A stretch of DNA of 64,000 nt, taken from the NCBI RefSeq assembly GCF_010731755.1, contig NZ_AP022589.1, positions 3,782,001 through 3,846,000 of the forward strand, written 5' to 3'. Below are positions 36,601 through 44,999 of the stretch, one piece after another. Position 1 is the stretch's first letter, and every line of letters begins with the position of its first letter. A program made the position numbers and the translations under genes. Below the pieces are notes generated by a model, which had not been told where the DNA came from, did no database searches, and was given only the letters and a program-made list of their open reading frames with translations. The DNA comes from Mycolicibacter minnesotensis. Lineage in GTDB: Bacteria; Actinomycetota; Actinomycetes; Mycobacteriales; Mycobacteriaceae.

Positions 36601-37897
36601 GGGATCCGTGCCCAACGACGGCTTCGGAGACGTGTATCTGGTGGTCGACAATTACCGGGCGCTCGCCGAGGAAAACGAGGTGCTGGTCGAGCAGGTCAAC
36701 CAGATCATCAACCAGGGACCGTCATTCGGTGTGCACGTCATCGTGACCGCTGACCGTGAATCGGAGCTGCGCCCGCCCGTGCGCAGCGGCTTCGGCTCCC
36801 GGGTGGAGCTGCGCCTGGCCGCCGTCGAGGACGCCAAGCTGGTGCGTTCCCGGTTCGCCAAGGATGTTCCGGTGAAGCCGGGACGGGGCATGGTCGCGGT
36901 CAACTACGTCCGCCTCGACAGCGACCCGCAGTCCGGTCTGCACACCCTGATCGCGCGGCCCGCGATGGCCGACACCAGCGAGCGGGTGTTCGAGTCCGAC
37001 AGCGTCGCCGCGGCAGTGAGCCAGGTAGCAGTGGGCCGGGTCCGGCCGGTACGGCGTCTGCCCGCGCGGTTCGGCCTCGACGAGGTGCGCGCCGTGGCGG
37101 CCAACGACCGCCGCGAGGGCGTGGGTGCCGGCGGTATCGCCTGGGCGATCTCCGAGCTGGACCTGGCGCCGGTGTATCTCAACTTCGCCGAGAACGGCCA
37201 CCTCATGGTGACCGGGCGTCGCGAATGCGGCCGCACCACCACCCTGGCGACCATCATGAGCGAGATCGAGCGGCTCTACGCGCCGGGCGCCAGCAGTGCT
37301 CCGGAGCCCAGCCCGGACGGCCGGCCGTCGGCGCAGGTGTGGCTGATCGACCCGCGTCGGCAGTTGCTGACCACCCTGGGGTCGGACTACGTGGAGAAGT
37401 TCGCCTACAACGTCGATGGCGCGGTCGCGCTGGCGAACGAACTCGCCACCACGCTGGCCAACCGCGAACCTCCGCCCGGGCTGTCGGCCGAAGAGCTGCT
37501 GTCGCGGACCTGGTGGAGCGGGCCGGAGATCTTCTTGATCATCGACGATATCCAGCAGTTCCCGGCCGGTTTCGACTCGCCGTTCCAGAAGGCCGCCCCC
37601 TGGGTCACCCGCTCGGCCGACGTGGGCCTCCACGTGATCGCCACCCGCACCTTCGGTGGTTGGTCGTCTGCTGGTTCCGACCCGTTGCTGCGCGCGCTGC
37701 ACCAGGCCAATGCGCCACTGTTGGTGATGGATGCCGACCCCGACGAGGGCTTCATCCGCGGCAAGATGAAGGGCGGTCCGCTGCCCCGCGGACGTGGCCT
37801 GCTCATGGCCGAGGACACCGGCGTGTTCGTCCAGGTCGCCGCGACCGAACTGCGTCGGGCGCCGGCGCAGGAACGCGCCACCACCCCCGCAGGTTGA
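33683..37897 (+). CDS. eccC5: ESX-5 FtsK/SpoIIIE-type ATPase EccC5
   Basis: The 1,404-residue single-chain EccC has two N-terminal membrane helices (residues 35-80) and three ATPase modules. Walker A of the first is GTTGSGKS (501-508) and of the second is GAGGSGKT (876-883). The third reads GRRECGRT (1178-1185), with Arg in place of the Walker Lys, a degenerate site. EccC powers secretion and binds substrate C-termini in the last module. Length and order match M. tuberculosis EccC5 (1,391 residues). Confidence 0.97.
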   Translation: MKRGYARPTPERAPVVKPENIVLPTPLSVPPPEGKPWWLVVVGVLVVGLLVGMVAMTVANGSRMFLGAGSIFPIFMIGGVAMMMFGGRFGGGAQQLSRPKLDAMRAQFMLMLDRLRESAAESADSMDANYRWYHPAPATLAAAVGSQRMWERQPNGKDLNFGLARVGVGMTRPEVTWGEPQNMPTDIELEPVTGKALQEFGRYQSVVYNLPKMISLLVEPWYSLVGDREQVLGLMRAIICQLAFSHGPDHLRMILVTSDVAQWDWVKWVPHFGDPRRQDAAGNARMVYGSVQDFATEHAELFSGRGSFMPRHASSSAETPTPHHLIIVDGLDPQWEYVNTTEGIDGVTFFDLTGAPEWQGVSQRVLRLDDKGIISALPRDRDTWMVIDDNEWFFALADQVGESDAEQFAQRMAHWRLAAAYEEIGQKVSHHIGARDIMAYYGIEDAGRINFEELWASRRDGGSRGRLRIPFGNRSDNGELLFLDMKSLDEGGDGPHGVMSGTTGSGKSTLVRTVIESLLLAHPPDELQFVLADLKGGSAVKPFAGVPHVSRIITDLEDDQALMERFLEAMWGEIARRKSMCDNAGVDGAKEYNEIRSRMRARGDDSLPPLPMLVVVIDEFYEWFRIMPTAVEVLDSIGRQGRAYWVHLMMASQTIESRAEKLMENMGYRLVLKAQTAGAAQAAGVPNAVNLPGKAGLGYFRKSGEEVIRFQAEFLWRDYHRGGILDDEQMPLTHAVDYIRPQLFTTEFTPLEVSVSTPEIEAADELTAIDSKPADAPGEPAEEEDFIRTPKVGTVIIDQLRQIDFEPYRLWQPPLDNPVSIEDLVNRYLGHPWQEDYGTRGDLVFPIGVIDRPYKHDQPPLTVDTSGPGSNVLILGAGGSGKTTTLQALICAAALTHTPAQVQFYCLAYSGTSLTTVAGLPHVGSVCGPTDPDGVRRTVAELLALVRTRKRSFLENDVASMEVFRRRKFEGAPGSVPNDGFGDVYLVVDNYRALAEENEVLVEQVNQIINQGPSFGVHVIVTADRESELRPPVRSGFGSRVELRLAAVEDAKLVRSRFAKDVPVKPGRGMVAVNYVRLDSDPQSGLHTLIARPAMADTSERVFESDSVAAAVSQVAVGRVRPVRRLPARFGLDEVRAVAANDRREGVGAGGIAWAISELDLAPVYLNFAENGHLMVTGRRECGRTTTLATIMSEIERLYAPGASSAPEPSPDGRPSAQVWLIDPRRQLLTTLGSDYVEKFAYNVDGAVALANELATTLANREPPPGLSAEELLSRTWWSGPEIFLIIDDIQQFPAGFDSPFQKAAPWVTRSADVGLHVIATRTFGGWSSAGSDPLLRALHQANAPLLVMDADPDEGFIRGKMKGGPLPRGRGLLMAEDTGVFVQVAATELRRAPAQERATTPAG

Positions 37898-37906
37898 CCT
37901 TCCGCC

Positions 37907-37950
37907 CAGCAACCACTGTGACGCCCATAACAGCGTCCCAGTGGTTGCTG
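37907..37950 (+). terminator. Strong hairpin after eccC5
   Basis: CAGCAACCACTG (37907-37918) pairs perfectly with CAGTGGTTGCTG (37939-37950), and an inner GACGC/GCGTC (37920-37924, 37933-37937) adds five more pairs with one mismatch between. It starts 10 bp after the eccC5 stop. There is no T-tract, as is common for mycobacterial hairpins. It probably ends or attenuates the eccB5-eccC5 transcript before the PE-esx cassette. Confidence 0.7.
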
Positions 37951-38140
37951 GCGGGGTCACACCCGGGCCTGACGCCCCGGCTTAGCCGCATCACAATTCT
38001 CCGTACGACCCAGTGCCCGCATATTTCTGTGCGGTAGCCGCGAACTCACTCCACAGGAAATAGCATTCCTGTGTTTTGCCAGTTTGAAGCCCTTTTTTCC
38101 CGCCACAGCGCCGCTTTGGCGCCGTCTTATTGTTACCTCA

Positions 38141-38171
38141 GATGAACACTTGTTATCTGCAGGTGAACACT
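38141..38171. promoter_or_regulatory. Direct repeat spaced by two helical turns upstream of PE
   Basis: GATGAACACT (38141-38150) and GGTGAACACT (38162-38171) repeat with a 21-bp period, 88 bp before the PE start and inside the otherwise gene-free 37951-38258 gap. Such phased direct repeats suit a regulator dimer or pair; the factor is unknown. Confidence 0.4.
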
Positions 38172-38258
38172 CGGTCCAGTGGCTTCACCAGGGCAGTTTC
38201 ACCCTCTACGATCGACAGCAGAGAGATTGCTGACCGCGATCCAGAGGAGGTATATCGA

Positions 38259-38558
38259 ATGTCGTTTGTGAATGCGCAGCCCGAAGCGCTGTCATCCGCT
38301 GCCGCGAACCTGACCGGTATCGGCGCGGCATTGAATGCGCAGAACGCCGCTGCCGCAGCGCCGACCACCGGTGTGCTCCCGGCTGCGGCGGACGAGGTCT
38401 CGGCGCTGACCGCTGCGCAGTTCGCCGCGCACGCCACGATGTACCAGCAGGTCAGTGCGCAGGCGGCGGCGATTCACGAAATGTTCGTCGCCACCCTGAA
38501 CACCAGTGCAACCTCCTACGCGGCCACCGAGGCAGCCAACGCTGCAGCGGCCGGCTGA
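38259..38558 (+). CDS. PE-family protein, ESX-5 cassette copy 1
   Basis: The 99-residue protein starts at an ATG after AGAGGAGG. It is a PE domain only: MSFVNAQPEAL at the start, a two-helix hairpin, and the C-terminal secretion signal YAATE (YxxxD/E). It resembles PE18/PE19 of M. tuberculosis ESX-5. Normally a PE dimerises with a PPE and is escorted by EspG5; no PPE gene is beside it, so the partner must be encoded elsewhere, for example at 48935. Confidence 0.93.
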   Translation: MSFVNAQPEALSSAAANLTGIGAALNAQNAAAAAPTTGVLPAAADEVSALTAAQFAAHATMYQQVSAQAAAIHEMFVATLNTSATSYAATEAANAAAAG

Positions 38559-38710
38559 CCGGAGACAGTCGTTTTCCGGCCGAGAGTGGGGGAAGGGGAA
38601 CCATTCATTCGTTCAAAGCCGGCCGTCGGTTACCTCGGTAGCCGACGGAAATAGTTCGTCAATCACCAATAACAACCAGTAACAACCAACGTAGACAAGG
38701 AGACAGAACA

Positions 38711-39010
38711 GTGGCTACACGTTTTATGACTGACCCGGACGCGATGCGTTCGATGGCGGGTCGTTTTGATGTGCATGCGCAGACCGTGGAGGACGAGGCT
38801 CGTCGGATGTGGGCGTCGTCGACGAACATTTCCGGTGCGGGTTGGGGTGGTCTGGCGGAGCGTACGTCGATGGACACCATGGGTCAGATGCAGACGGCGT
38901 TTCGCAACATTGTGAACATGCTGCATGGTGTGCGCGATGGGTTGATTCGGGACGCGAACCACTATGAGCAGCAGGAAGCTGCTTCTCAGCAGATCCTGTC
39001 GGGCAGCTAG
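38711..39010 (+). CDS. esxM: WXG100 protein EsxM-like, copy 1
   Basis: The 99-residue protein starts at GTG (copy 2 at 47514 starts at ATG). It has the [14 protein letters not shown]-terminus, the WxG turn as GWGGL, and the secretion motif YEQQE before ASQQILS, the hallmark of the QILSS subfamily (EsxM/EsxJ/K/P/W). It forms a four-helix heterodimer with the next gene product and is secreted by ESX-5. The protein sequence is identical to copy 2. Confidence 0.95.
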   Translation: MATRFMTDPDAMRSMAGRFDVHAQTVEDEARRMWASSTNISGAGWGGLAERTSMDTMGQMQTAFRNIVNMLHGVRDGLIRDANHYEQQEAASQQILSGS

Positions 39011-39030
39011 GTAGAGGGAGAACCACGAAC

Positions 39031-39315
39031 ATGTCGATTAACTACCAGTTCGGTGATGTGGATGCTCACGGTGCGTTGATTCGTGCTCAGGCGGCGTCGT
39101 TGGAGGCGGAGCACCAGGCGATCGTGCATGACGTGTTGGCTGCCGGTGATTTCTGGGGTGGTTCTGGTTCGGTGGCGTGCCAGGAGTTTGTGGCGCAGTT
39201 GGGCCGGAACTTCGCGGTGATCTACCAGCAGGCGAACTCGCATGGTCAGAAGGTGCAGTCGGCCGGCAACAACATGGCCAACACCGACGCCTCGGTTGGT
39301 TCCAGCTGGGCCTGA
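39031..39315 (+). CDS. esxN: WXG100 protein EsxN-like, copy 1
   Basis: The 94-residue protein (MSINYQFGDVDAHGALIRAQ, with the FWGG turn) is the partner of the upstream EsxM-like protein, as in the M. tuberculosis Mtb9.9 subfamily EsxN/I/L/O/V. It differs from copy 2 at one residue: Ser in GGSGSV versus Ala in copy 2. Ala is the residue in M. tuberculosis EsxN, so the Ser looks derived. Confidence 0.95.
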   Translation: MSINYQFGDVDAHGALIRAQAASLEAEHQAIVHDVLAAGDFWGGSGSVACQEFVAQLGRNFAVIYQQANSHGQKVQSAGNNMANTDASVGSSWA

Positions 39316-39334
39316 GTGTCCCGCAGTACGCAGC

Positions 39335-39369
39335 GCGGCAGCACACCCGATCCACGGGTGTGCTGTCGC
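39335..39369 (+). terminator. Hairpin after esxN copy 1
   Basis: CAGCACACCCG pairs with CGGGTGTGCTG around an ATCCA loop, extended by four outer pairs, one of them G-T. It lies 19 bp after the esxN stop. No U-tract follows. The equivalent copy 2 hairpin at 48138 carries a T-tract. Confidence 0.7.
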
Positions 39370-39463
39370 GTACTGCGGTATCGCGGGTGGTGCCGAGCGG
39401 TAACGCCCCCTCGCGTGATCCAATAGCCATCTACATCGACCAACTCAGCAGAGGAGGGTAGTG

Positions 39464-40363
39464 ATGGACCCGAGCACTCGCACAGACATCACCGTCAACG
39501 TCGAGGGTTTCTGGATGCTGCAGGCGCTGCTGGACATCCGCCATGTTGCTCCCGAGTTGCGTTGCCGTCCTTATGTTTCGACCGATTCAAGCGACTGGAT
39601 CTCCGGGCACCCGGGTATGGCGGTGATGCGCGAGCAGGGCATCGTCGTCGACGACGAGGTCAATGAGACTGTCGCCGCACGCATGCGGGTGCTTGCCGCA
39701 CCCGATCTTGAGGTGGTCGCACTGTTGTCCCTGGGCAAGCTGCGCTACGGGGTCGTTGACGCCGAAGATCAGGAGCCCGGAACCCGCGACATTCCCGACA
39801 ACGAATTCCGGGTGCTGCTGGCGCGGCGCGGCGAGCACTGGGTATCGGCGGTCCGGGTCGGCACCGACATCACCGTCGATGACGTCGCGGTGACCGACGC
39901 GGCATCGATCGCCGCACTGGTGCTGGACGGGATGGAATCCATCCACCACGCCGATCCGGCCCAGATCACCGCGGTCAACGTGCCGATGGAAGAGATGCTG
40001 GAGGCCACCCAGAGCTGGCAGGACTCGGGCTTCAACATCTTCACCGGGGGAGACCTGCGCCGGATGGGAATCAGCGCCGCCACGGTCGCGGCACTGGGAC
40101 AGGCCCTGTCGGAACCGGCGGCTGAAGCCGCGGTCTATGCACGGCAGTACCGCGACGACGCCAAGGGGCCCAGCGCCTCGGTGCTGTCGCTCAAAGACGG
40201 CTCCGGTGGCCGCATTGCGCTGTATCAGCAGGCGCGCACCGCCGGCTCGGGTGAAGCGTGGCTGGCGATCTGCCCGGCCACTCCGCAGTTGGTTCAGGTG
40301 GGCGTCAAGACCGTTTTAGACACCCTGCCCTACGGTGCCTGGAAAACGCATCGGAGGGTCTAG
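39464..40363 (+). CDS. espG5: ESX-5 PE/PPE chaperone EspG5
   Basis: The protein is about 299 residues, read from ATG 39464 (MDPSTRTDITVNVEGFWMLQALLD) with AGGAGG upstream; a GTG one codon earlier is possible. It is near-identical to M. tuberculosis EspG5, including the C-terminal segment GPSASVLSLKDGSGG and LDTLPYGAWKTH. It binds the helical tip of PPE in PE-PPE dimers, keeps them soluble and hands them to the EccC5 ATPase. Confidence 0.97.
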   Translation: MDPSTRTDITVNVEGFWMLQALLDIRHVAPELRCRPYVSTDSSDWISGHPGMAVMREQGIVVDDEVNETVAARMRVLAAPDLEVVALLSLGKLRYGVVDAEDQEPGTRDIPDNEFRVLLARRGEHWVSAVRVGTDITVDDVAVTDAASIAALVLDGMESIHHADPAQITAVNVPMEEMLEATQSWQDSGFNIFTGGDLRRMGISAATVAALGQALSEPAAEAAVYARQYRDDAKGPSASVLSLKDGSGGRIALYQQARTAGSGEAWLAICPATPQLVQVGVKTVLDTLPYGAWKTHRRV

Positions 40364-40535
40364 CGGCCTCTCGGCCGCCGAATGTCAAGTGTCGCAACGA
40401 GAAACTGCGGTTAAACGCGATCGTGCGAATAACGTGAAATGCCTTTAGAATTGGACTTACTTTAAAAATGACACATTACGAGGCGGCACCTATGGGTTCA
40501 CTGGGTTCGGTATTCGTCGATCGCGTGGCGCAATC

Positions 40536-42050
40536 ATGACCGCGGCGATCGAATCGGGTCAGGCGGGCGGCGACCTCGCGTCGACGGGACCCCGGGCTGT
40601 GGTGGTCGGGGTCATGGCCGGTGAAGGCGTCCAGATCGGGACGCTGCTCGACGCCGACGCCCCGGTGTCGGTGATGCTGGACCCGTTGCTCAATGTCATC
40701 AACGGCCGGCTGCAGGAGCTCGAAGAGCCCGCCCTGAAGCCCGACGGCCGTGGCCGCTGGGTGTTGTGCCTGGTCGACGGCACCGCGCTGCGGCCGAACC
40801 AGTCGCTGACCGAGCAGGGCGTCTATGACGGCGACCGGCTCTGGCTGCGCTTCATCGAGGACCGAGAGCGGCGTTCCCCGGTCATCGAGCACATCTCCAC
40901 CGCGGTATCGGTCAACCTTGCCAAGCGATTCGCCCCGGTCGACGCGGCGACAGCGGTGCGCGTCGGCGTATCGACCCTGGCCCTGGGTGTGTTGATGGCC
41001 ACCGGGCTGCTCGCTGCCTGGCGAGTGCAGCACGAAGGCTGGCTGACGACCGGCTTCAGTGCGGGGCTGGCCTTCCTGGTGTTGATCGCCGCCGCCCTGA
41101 TCCTGATGCAGGCGCGCAACGACTCAGACCGGCGCGTCGGTGACACCCTGCTGGCGACCGGTCTGGTTCCGCTGATCGTGGCTGCCGCAGCTGCGGTGCC
41201 CGGCGAGGTAGGCGCCGCGCACGCCGCGCTGGGCTTCGGCGTCGCCGGAATCGCCGCACTAGCGGTCATTCGCCTCACCGGGCGGCAGCTGGCCGCCTAT
41301 GCGGCCGTCGCCGTCATCAGCGTGGCGGTGATGTTCGGCGGGGTGCTGCGGATGCTGTTCATGACCGGCGCGGTGACCCTCATGACGTGCGTGTACCTGG
41401 CCTGTGTGCTCGCCTACCAGTGGGCTCCCTCGCTGTCGCGCTGGTTCGCCGGCCTGCGGCTGCCGGTCTTCCCGTCGGCCACCAGCCGCTGGGTGTTCGA
41501 AGCCCGTCCCGACCTGCCCACCACGGTGGTCACCACGCCCGGAGCGCCGCCGTCCCTGGAAGGTCCGGAGTCCATTCGCGAGGTGGTGCTGCGCGCGGAG
41601 CGGGCCCGGTCGTTCCTGACCGGCCTGCTGACCGGGCTGGGCGTGCTGACCGCGGTGTGCATCACCGGCCTGTGCGACCCCCACTCGGATCGCACGTGGC
41701 TGCCGGTGGTGCTGGCCGGCCTGACCGCCGGATTCCTGGTGCTGCGAGGCCGCTCCTTCCGGGACCGCTGGCAGTCGGTCACGGTGACGCTGACCGGCCT
41801 GGTGATCATCGCGGCCGTGGTGGTGCGCTTCGTCGTGGTCGTATGGACCCCGACCGCGCTGGTGGTCGGCGTCGCCCTGCTGGCGCTGGTCCCGATGTTC
41901 GGCCTGCTGTCGGCGGTGATCGTGCCGAACACCATCTACAGCCCGCTGTTCCGCAAATTCGTGGAATGGATCGAATACCTGTGCCTGATGCCGTTGTTCC
42001 CGCTGGCACTGTGGTTGATGAATACCTATGAAGCCATCCGGTACCGGTAG
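40536..42050 (+). CDS. eccD5: ESX-5 membrane channel protein EccD5
   Basis: The 504-residue protein has an N-terminal ubiquitin-like cytosolic domain to about residue 110 (VSVMLDPLLNVINGRLQELE, LTEQGVYDGDRLWLRF). About eleven membrane helices follow, from ALGVLMATGLLAAWRV to the end (CLMPLFPLALWLM). EccD forms the bulk of the ESX membrane ring. Its last 23 bases overlap the mycP5 start, so translation is coupled. A 172-bp gap separates it from espG5. Confidence 0.95.
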   Translation: MTAAIESGQAGGDLASTGPRAVVVGVMAGEGVQIGTLLDADAPVSVMLDPLLNVINGRLQELEEPALKPDGRGRWVLCLVDGTALRPNQSLTEQGVYDGDRLWLRFIEDRERRSPVIEHISTAVSVNLAKRFAPVDAATAVRVGVSTLALGVLMATGLLAAWRVQHEGWLTTGFSAGLAFLVLIAAALILMQARNDSDRRVGDTLLATGLVPLIVAAAAAVPGEVGAAHAALGFGVAGIAALAVIRLTGRQLAAYAAVAVISVAVMFGGVLRMLFMTGAVTLMTCVYLACVLAYQWAPSLSRWFAGLRLPVFPSATSRWVFEARPDLPTTVVTTPGAPPSLEGPESIREVVLRAERARSFLTGLLTGLGVLTAVCITGLCDPHSDRTWLPVVLAGLTAGFLVLRGRSFRDRWQSVTVTLTGLVIIAAVVVRFVVVVWTPTALVVGVALLALVPMFGLLSAVIVPNTIYSPLFRKFVEWIEYLCLMPLFPLALWLMNTYEAIRYR

Positions 42051-43836
42051 GGGCGTGGGTCGGCTGCAGCGCACTGCGGCCGCCGGCGCCGCGATGATCA
42101 TGATGGCCAGCGGGTCGCTGGCAGGGATGCCGGCCGCCGGCGCGATCGAGCCGCCCGGCATCGATCCCGCGGCATTGCCGCCCGACGGCACGCCCGGGCC
42201 GCCGCAGACCATGCGGCAGACCTCTTACTGCACTGAGGTCGGTGTGCTGCCCAACACCGACTTCCGTGTGCAGCCCGCCTACATGGACATGCTCAACCTG
42301 CAGGAGGCCTGGAAGTTCGGCCGCGGGGGAGGCGTCACCGTCGCCGTCATCGACACCGGCGTCACCCCGCACCCGCGGCTGCCGAACCTGATCGCCGGCG
42401 GTGACTACGTGATGGCCGGCGGCGACGGGCTGTCGGACTGCGATGCGCATGGGACCTTGGTGGCGTCGCTGATCGCCGCGATGCCCGACAACGGGGTCCC
42501 GTTGCCTCCGCCACGGCAGACCCGCCGGCCTCCGTCGGTCCCCACCAACGAGCCTCCGCCACCGACCCCGTCGCCGGCGACGACCATCCTGGTGATGCCG
42601 CCGCCCGAGGCGCCTCCGGCACCGGCTCCCACCGAAGGTGCGGAGCAGATTCCCGGCCTGTTTCCCGCGCCGCCACCGCCACCGCCGCCGCCACCCCCGG
42701 CTCCGGCCCCCGCGCCACCGGCCGGACCGGCTCCCGGCCCCGGCGCCGCCGCCTCGTCGGCGCACCTCCCTCGGGACGGCGCGGGCGATGCCGTGCGGCC
42801 AGCCGGTTTCTCTGGGCGGGCCCGGACCGCGCCGGTCGACTTCCGCGCGCCCAGCGCACCGCCGCCGGGCACCGGACCGGACGCGTTCAGCGGTATCGCA
42901 CCCGACGTGCAGCTGATCGCGATCCGGCAGTACAGCGCGGCCTTCGGTCCCAAGGAGCCGTTCGGCAATGGTCAGGACCCGCAGCTGCGGGAGAAGAACG
43001 AGGGCATTCGGACCATGGCGCGGGCGATCGTGCACGCCGCCAACATGGGCGCCCAAGTCATCAACATCTCTTCGGCTGTCTGCATGAACGTGCGGACCAT
43101 GCTCGATCAAGCTGATCTGGGTGCTGCGGTGCGCTACGCGGCGGTCGAGAAGAACGTGGTGATCGTCGCGGCGGCCGGTGACACCAGCTGGCGCGATTGC
43201 AAGCAGAACCCGACCTACAACGCGATGCGTCCCGATGACCCCCGTGACTGGAACGGCGTCAATACCGTGGTGACGCCGGCCTGGTACGACGAATACGTGC
43301 TGACCGTCGGCGCGGTCGATTCCGCGGGTGCGCCCCTGGGTAAGTCGAGTGTCGCCGGTCCGTGGGTGTCGATCGCCGCTCCCGGCACCGACATCGAGGG
43401 CCTCTCCCCACGCGATGACGGGCTGATGAACGCGGTCGATGGTCCGGAGAACTCGCTTTTGGTCCCGTCCGGCACCAGCTTCTCGACGGCGATCGTCTCC
43501 GGTGTGGCAGCCCTGGTGCGGGCCAAGTACCCGGAGTTGTCGGCCCACCAGGTGATCAACCGACTGGTCCGCACCGCCCGGCCACCGGCCCGCGGCGTCG
43601 ACAACGTGGTGGGTCACGGCATTGTCGACCCGGTAGCCGCGCTGACCTGGGACGTTCCAGACGGTCCGGCCCAACCGCCGGAGCGGCTGTCGGCGCCACT
43701 GCAGGTGCCGCCGATGCCGCCGGAACGTGATATGACACCGGCCTGGGTCGCCGGAGCCGGGTTGTTGGCTGCACTCGCCGCCGCCGGCGTGGCCCTTGGA
43801 GTGGCAGCACTGCGACGATCGTCAAGGAACCGATGA
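42028..43836 (+). CDS. mycP5: ESX-5 mycosin protease MycP5
   Basis: The 602-residue subtilisin-like serine protease has a signal peptide at residues 1-40. The triad is D109 (VAVIDTGV), H141 (CDAHGTLVAS) and S484 (GTSFSTAIVSG). A long Pro-rich loop at about residues 150-245 is typical of MycP5. A C-terminal membrane anchor (VAGAGLLAALAAAGVALGVAAL) is present. MycP5 stabilises the ESX-5 membrane complex and cleaves some substrates. Its start lies inside eccD5. Confidence 0.96.
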   Translation: MKPSGTGRGVGRLQRTAAAGAAMIMMASGSLAGMPAAGAIEPPGIDPAALPPDGTPGPPQTMRQTSYCTEVGVLPNTDFRVQPAYMDMLNLQEAWKFGRGGGVTVAVIDTGVTPHPRLPNLIAGGDYVMAGGDGLSDCDAHGTLVASLIAAMPDNGVPLPPPRQTRRPPSVPTNEPPPPTPSPATTILVMPPPEAPPAPAPTEGAEQIPGLFPAPPPPPPPPPPAPAPAPPAGPAPGPGAAASSAHLPRDGAGDAVRPAGFSGRARTAPVDFRAPSAPPPGTGPDAFSGIAPDVQLIAIRQYSAAFGPKEPFGNGQDPQLREKNEGIRTMARAIVHAANMGAQVINISSAVCMNVRTMLDQADLGAAVRYAAVEKNVVIVAAAGDTSWRDCKQNPTYNAMRPDDPRDWNGVNTVVTPAWYDEYVLTVGAVDSAGAPLGKSSVAGPWVSIAAPGTDIEGLSPRDDGLMNAVDGPENSLLVPSGTSFSTAIVSGVAALVRAKYPELSAHQVINRLVRTARPPARGVDNVVGHGIVDPVAALTWDVPDGPAQPPERLSAPLQVPPMPPERDMTPAWVAGAGLLAALAAAGVALGVAALRRSSRNR

Positions 43837-44999
43837 AGGCACAGCACGCACTAGGTCTGAACCTGTCATGGATGCGGGTCACCGCGGTCTTTCTGATCGA
43901 CATGGGGATCTTGGTCCTCGCCGGTCGCTGGCCTGGTGACGCGCAGGTAGCCGACTACGTGTGGTGGACGGGCGTCGGTGTCGCGGTCCTGATCGCGCTG
44001 GTCGCGCTGCTCACCTACCGGCGTGTGCCGGTCAGCACCATGTGGGCGTCCTGGGTGGCCGATCAGTTCACCGACCCCGACGCGGCGCTGAGCCGGGCCC
44101 GGGGATCGTCGATCGACCACCACCGCCGATTCGGACGGGAGTCGGTCGGCATCCGCGAGCACGAGGGCCGGCTGGTGTCGGTGATCGCCGTGGGCGGTCG
44201 GCCCGTTGTGGCGAGCGGCCGGCACGGTCGTGACGCGGAGGCGACCCTGTCGGTGGAGCGCCTAGCCGCCGGGCTGCGCCAGTTCGATCTACGGCTGGAC
44301 AGCATCGACATCGTTTCGGTCGGCACCCGCGCGGAGCCCCGCGACGCTGACGACCCCGACGTCGATGAGAATCCGTCGATGCCCGATCGCCGCCACACCT
44401 GGGTGGTCGTGCGGATGGATCCGCAGCGCAACGTCAACGCGGTCGCCACGCGCGATTCGCTGGCCGCCACCTTGGCGGTCGCCACCGAGCGGTTGGCCGA
44501 GGATATCGACGGGCGCCAGCTCAGCGCGCAGGTGTTGCGCGCTGACGAGTTCGACTCCGTCGATGAGGCCGTGCTCGCGGGCCTGGAGGGCACCCACCTG
44601 CGGCACCGGTTGTTCCGCGACCGTCCAGACGGCTACGTCACCAGCTTCTGGCTGACGCCCTCCGACATCAACCCGGAGAATCTCGAGCACCTGTGGTATC
44701 CCGAGACCGATGTCAGCGTGGTCACGGTGCGGCTCACTCGCGGGGGTGGCGGAAGCACCGAGATCTCGGTGCTGGCGCGCTATCACACCGCGGAGAAGCC
44801 GGGTAAGAATGTGCGGTCGGCGCTGAACCGCTTTGTCGGCAGGCGTCGACTGGAAGCCGTCTGCGCCAGCCTTCCGGCTCCCACCGCGCACCGGCGGATG
44901 TCGGTGCCGGGCCGGGACCTGCAGGCCGGTGAGCAGCTGCCCGTCACGGTGGATGTGATCGAGGAATACACGCCTGCGGCGGCCGGGGCGCGCGGGTGA
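43833..44999 (+). CDS. eccE5: ESX-5 membrane-complex protein EccE5
   Basis: The 388-residue protein has two N-terminal membrane helices (VTAVFLIDMGILVLAG and VAVLIALVALLTY) and a periplasmic/cytosolic alpha/beta domain: GVREHEGRLVSVI-like region, RRHTWVVVRMDPQRNVNAVATRDSLAATL and TSFWLTPSDI. These follow M. tuberculosis EccE5 (406 residues). It sits at the periphery of the complex. Its start overlaps the mycP5 stop (ATGA). Confidence 0.95.
   Translation: MKAQHALGLNLSWMRVTAVFLIDMGILVLAGRWPGDAQVADYVWWTGVGVAVLIALVALLTYRRVPVSTMWASWVADQFTDPDAALSRARGSSIDHHRRFGRESVGIREHEGRLVSVIAVGGRPVVASGRHGRDAEATLSVERLAAGLRQFDLRLDSIDIVSVGTRAEPRDADDPDVDENPSMPDRRHTWVVVRMDPQRNVNAVATRDSLAATLAVATERLAEDIDGRQLSAQVLRADEFDSVDEAVLAGLEGTHLRHRLFRDRPDGYVTSFWLTPSDINPENLEHLWYPETDVSVVTVRLTRGGGGSTEISVLARYHTAEKPGKNVRSALNRFVGRRRLEAVCASLPAPTAHRRMSVPGRDLQAGEQLPVTVDVIEEYTPAAAGARG

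Larger units (their letters stand above)
38712..39370 (+). repeat. Duplicated esxM-esxN block, copy 1
   Basis: The block is collinear without gaps with 47515-48173 (offset 8,803 bp). Over the coding part I count four base differences: one silent in esxM and three clustered in esxN. Similarity continues through the downstream hairpin and falls off at about 39370. It breaks sharply at the esxM start codon. Confidence 0.85.

Noticed and set aside
41806..43674. 622-codon minus-strand frame opposite mycP5
   Set aside because: It is a shadow of mycP5 and the end of eccD5; the composition is His/Arg/Gly-rich with no motif.
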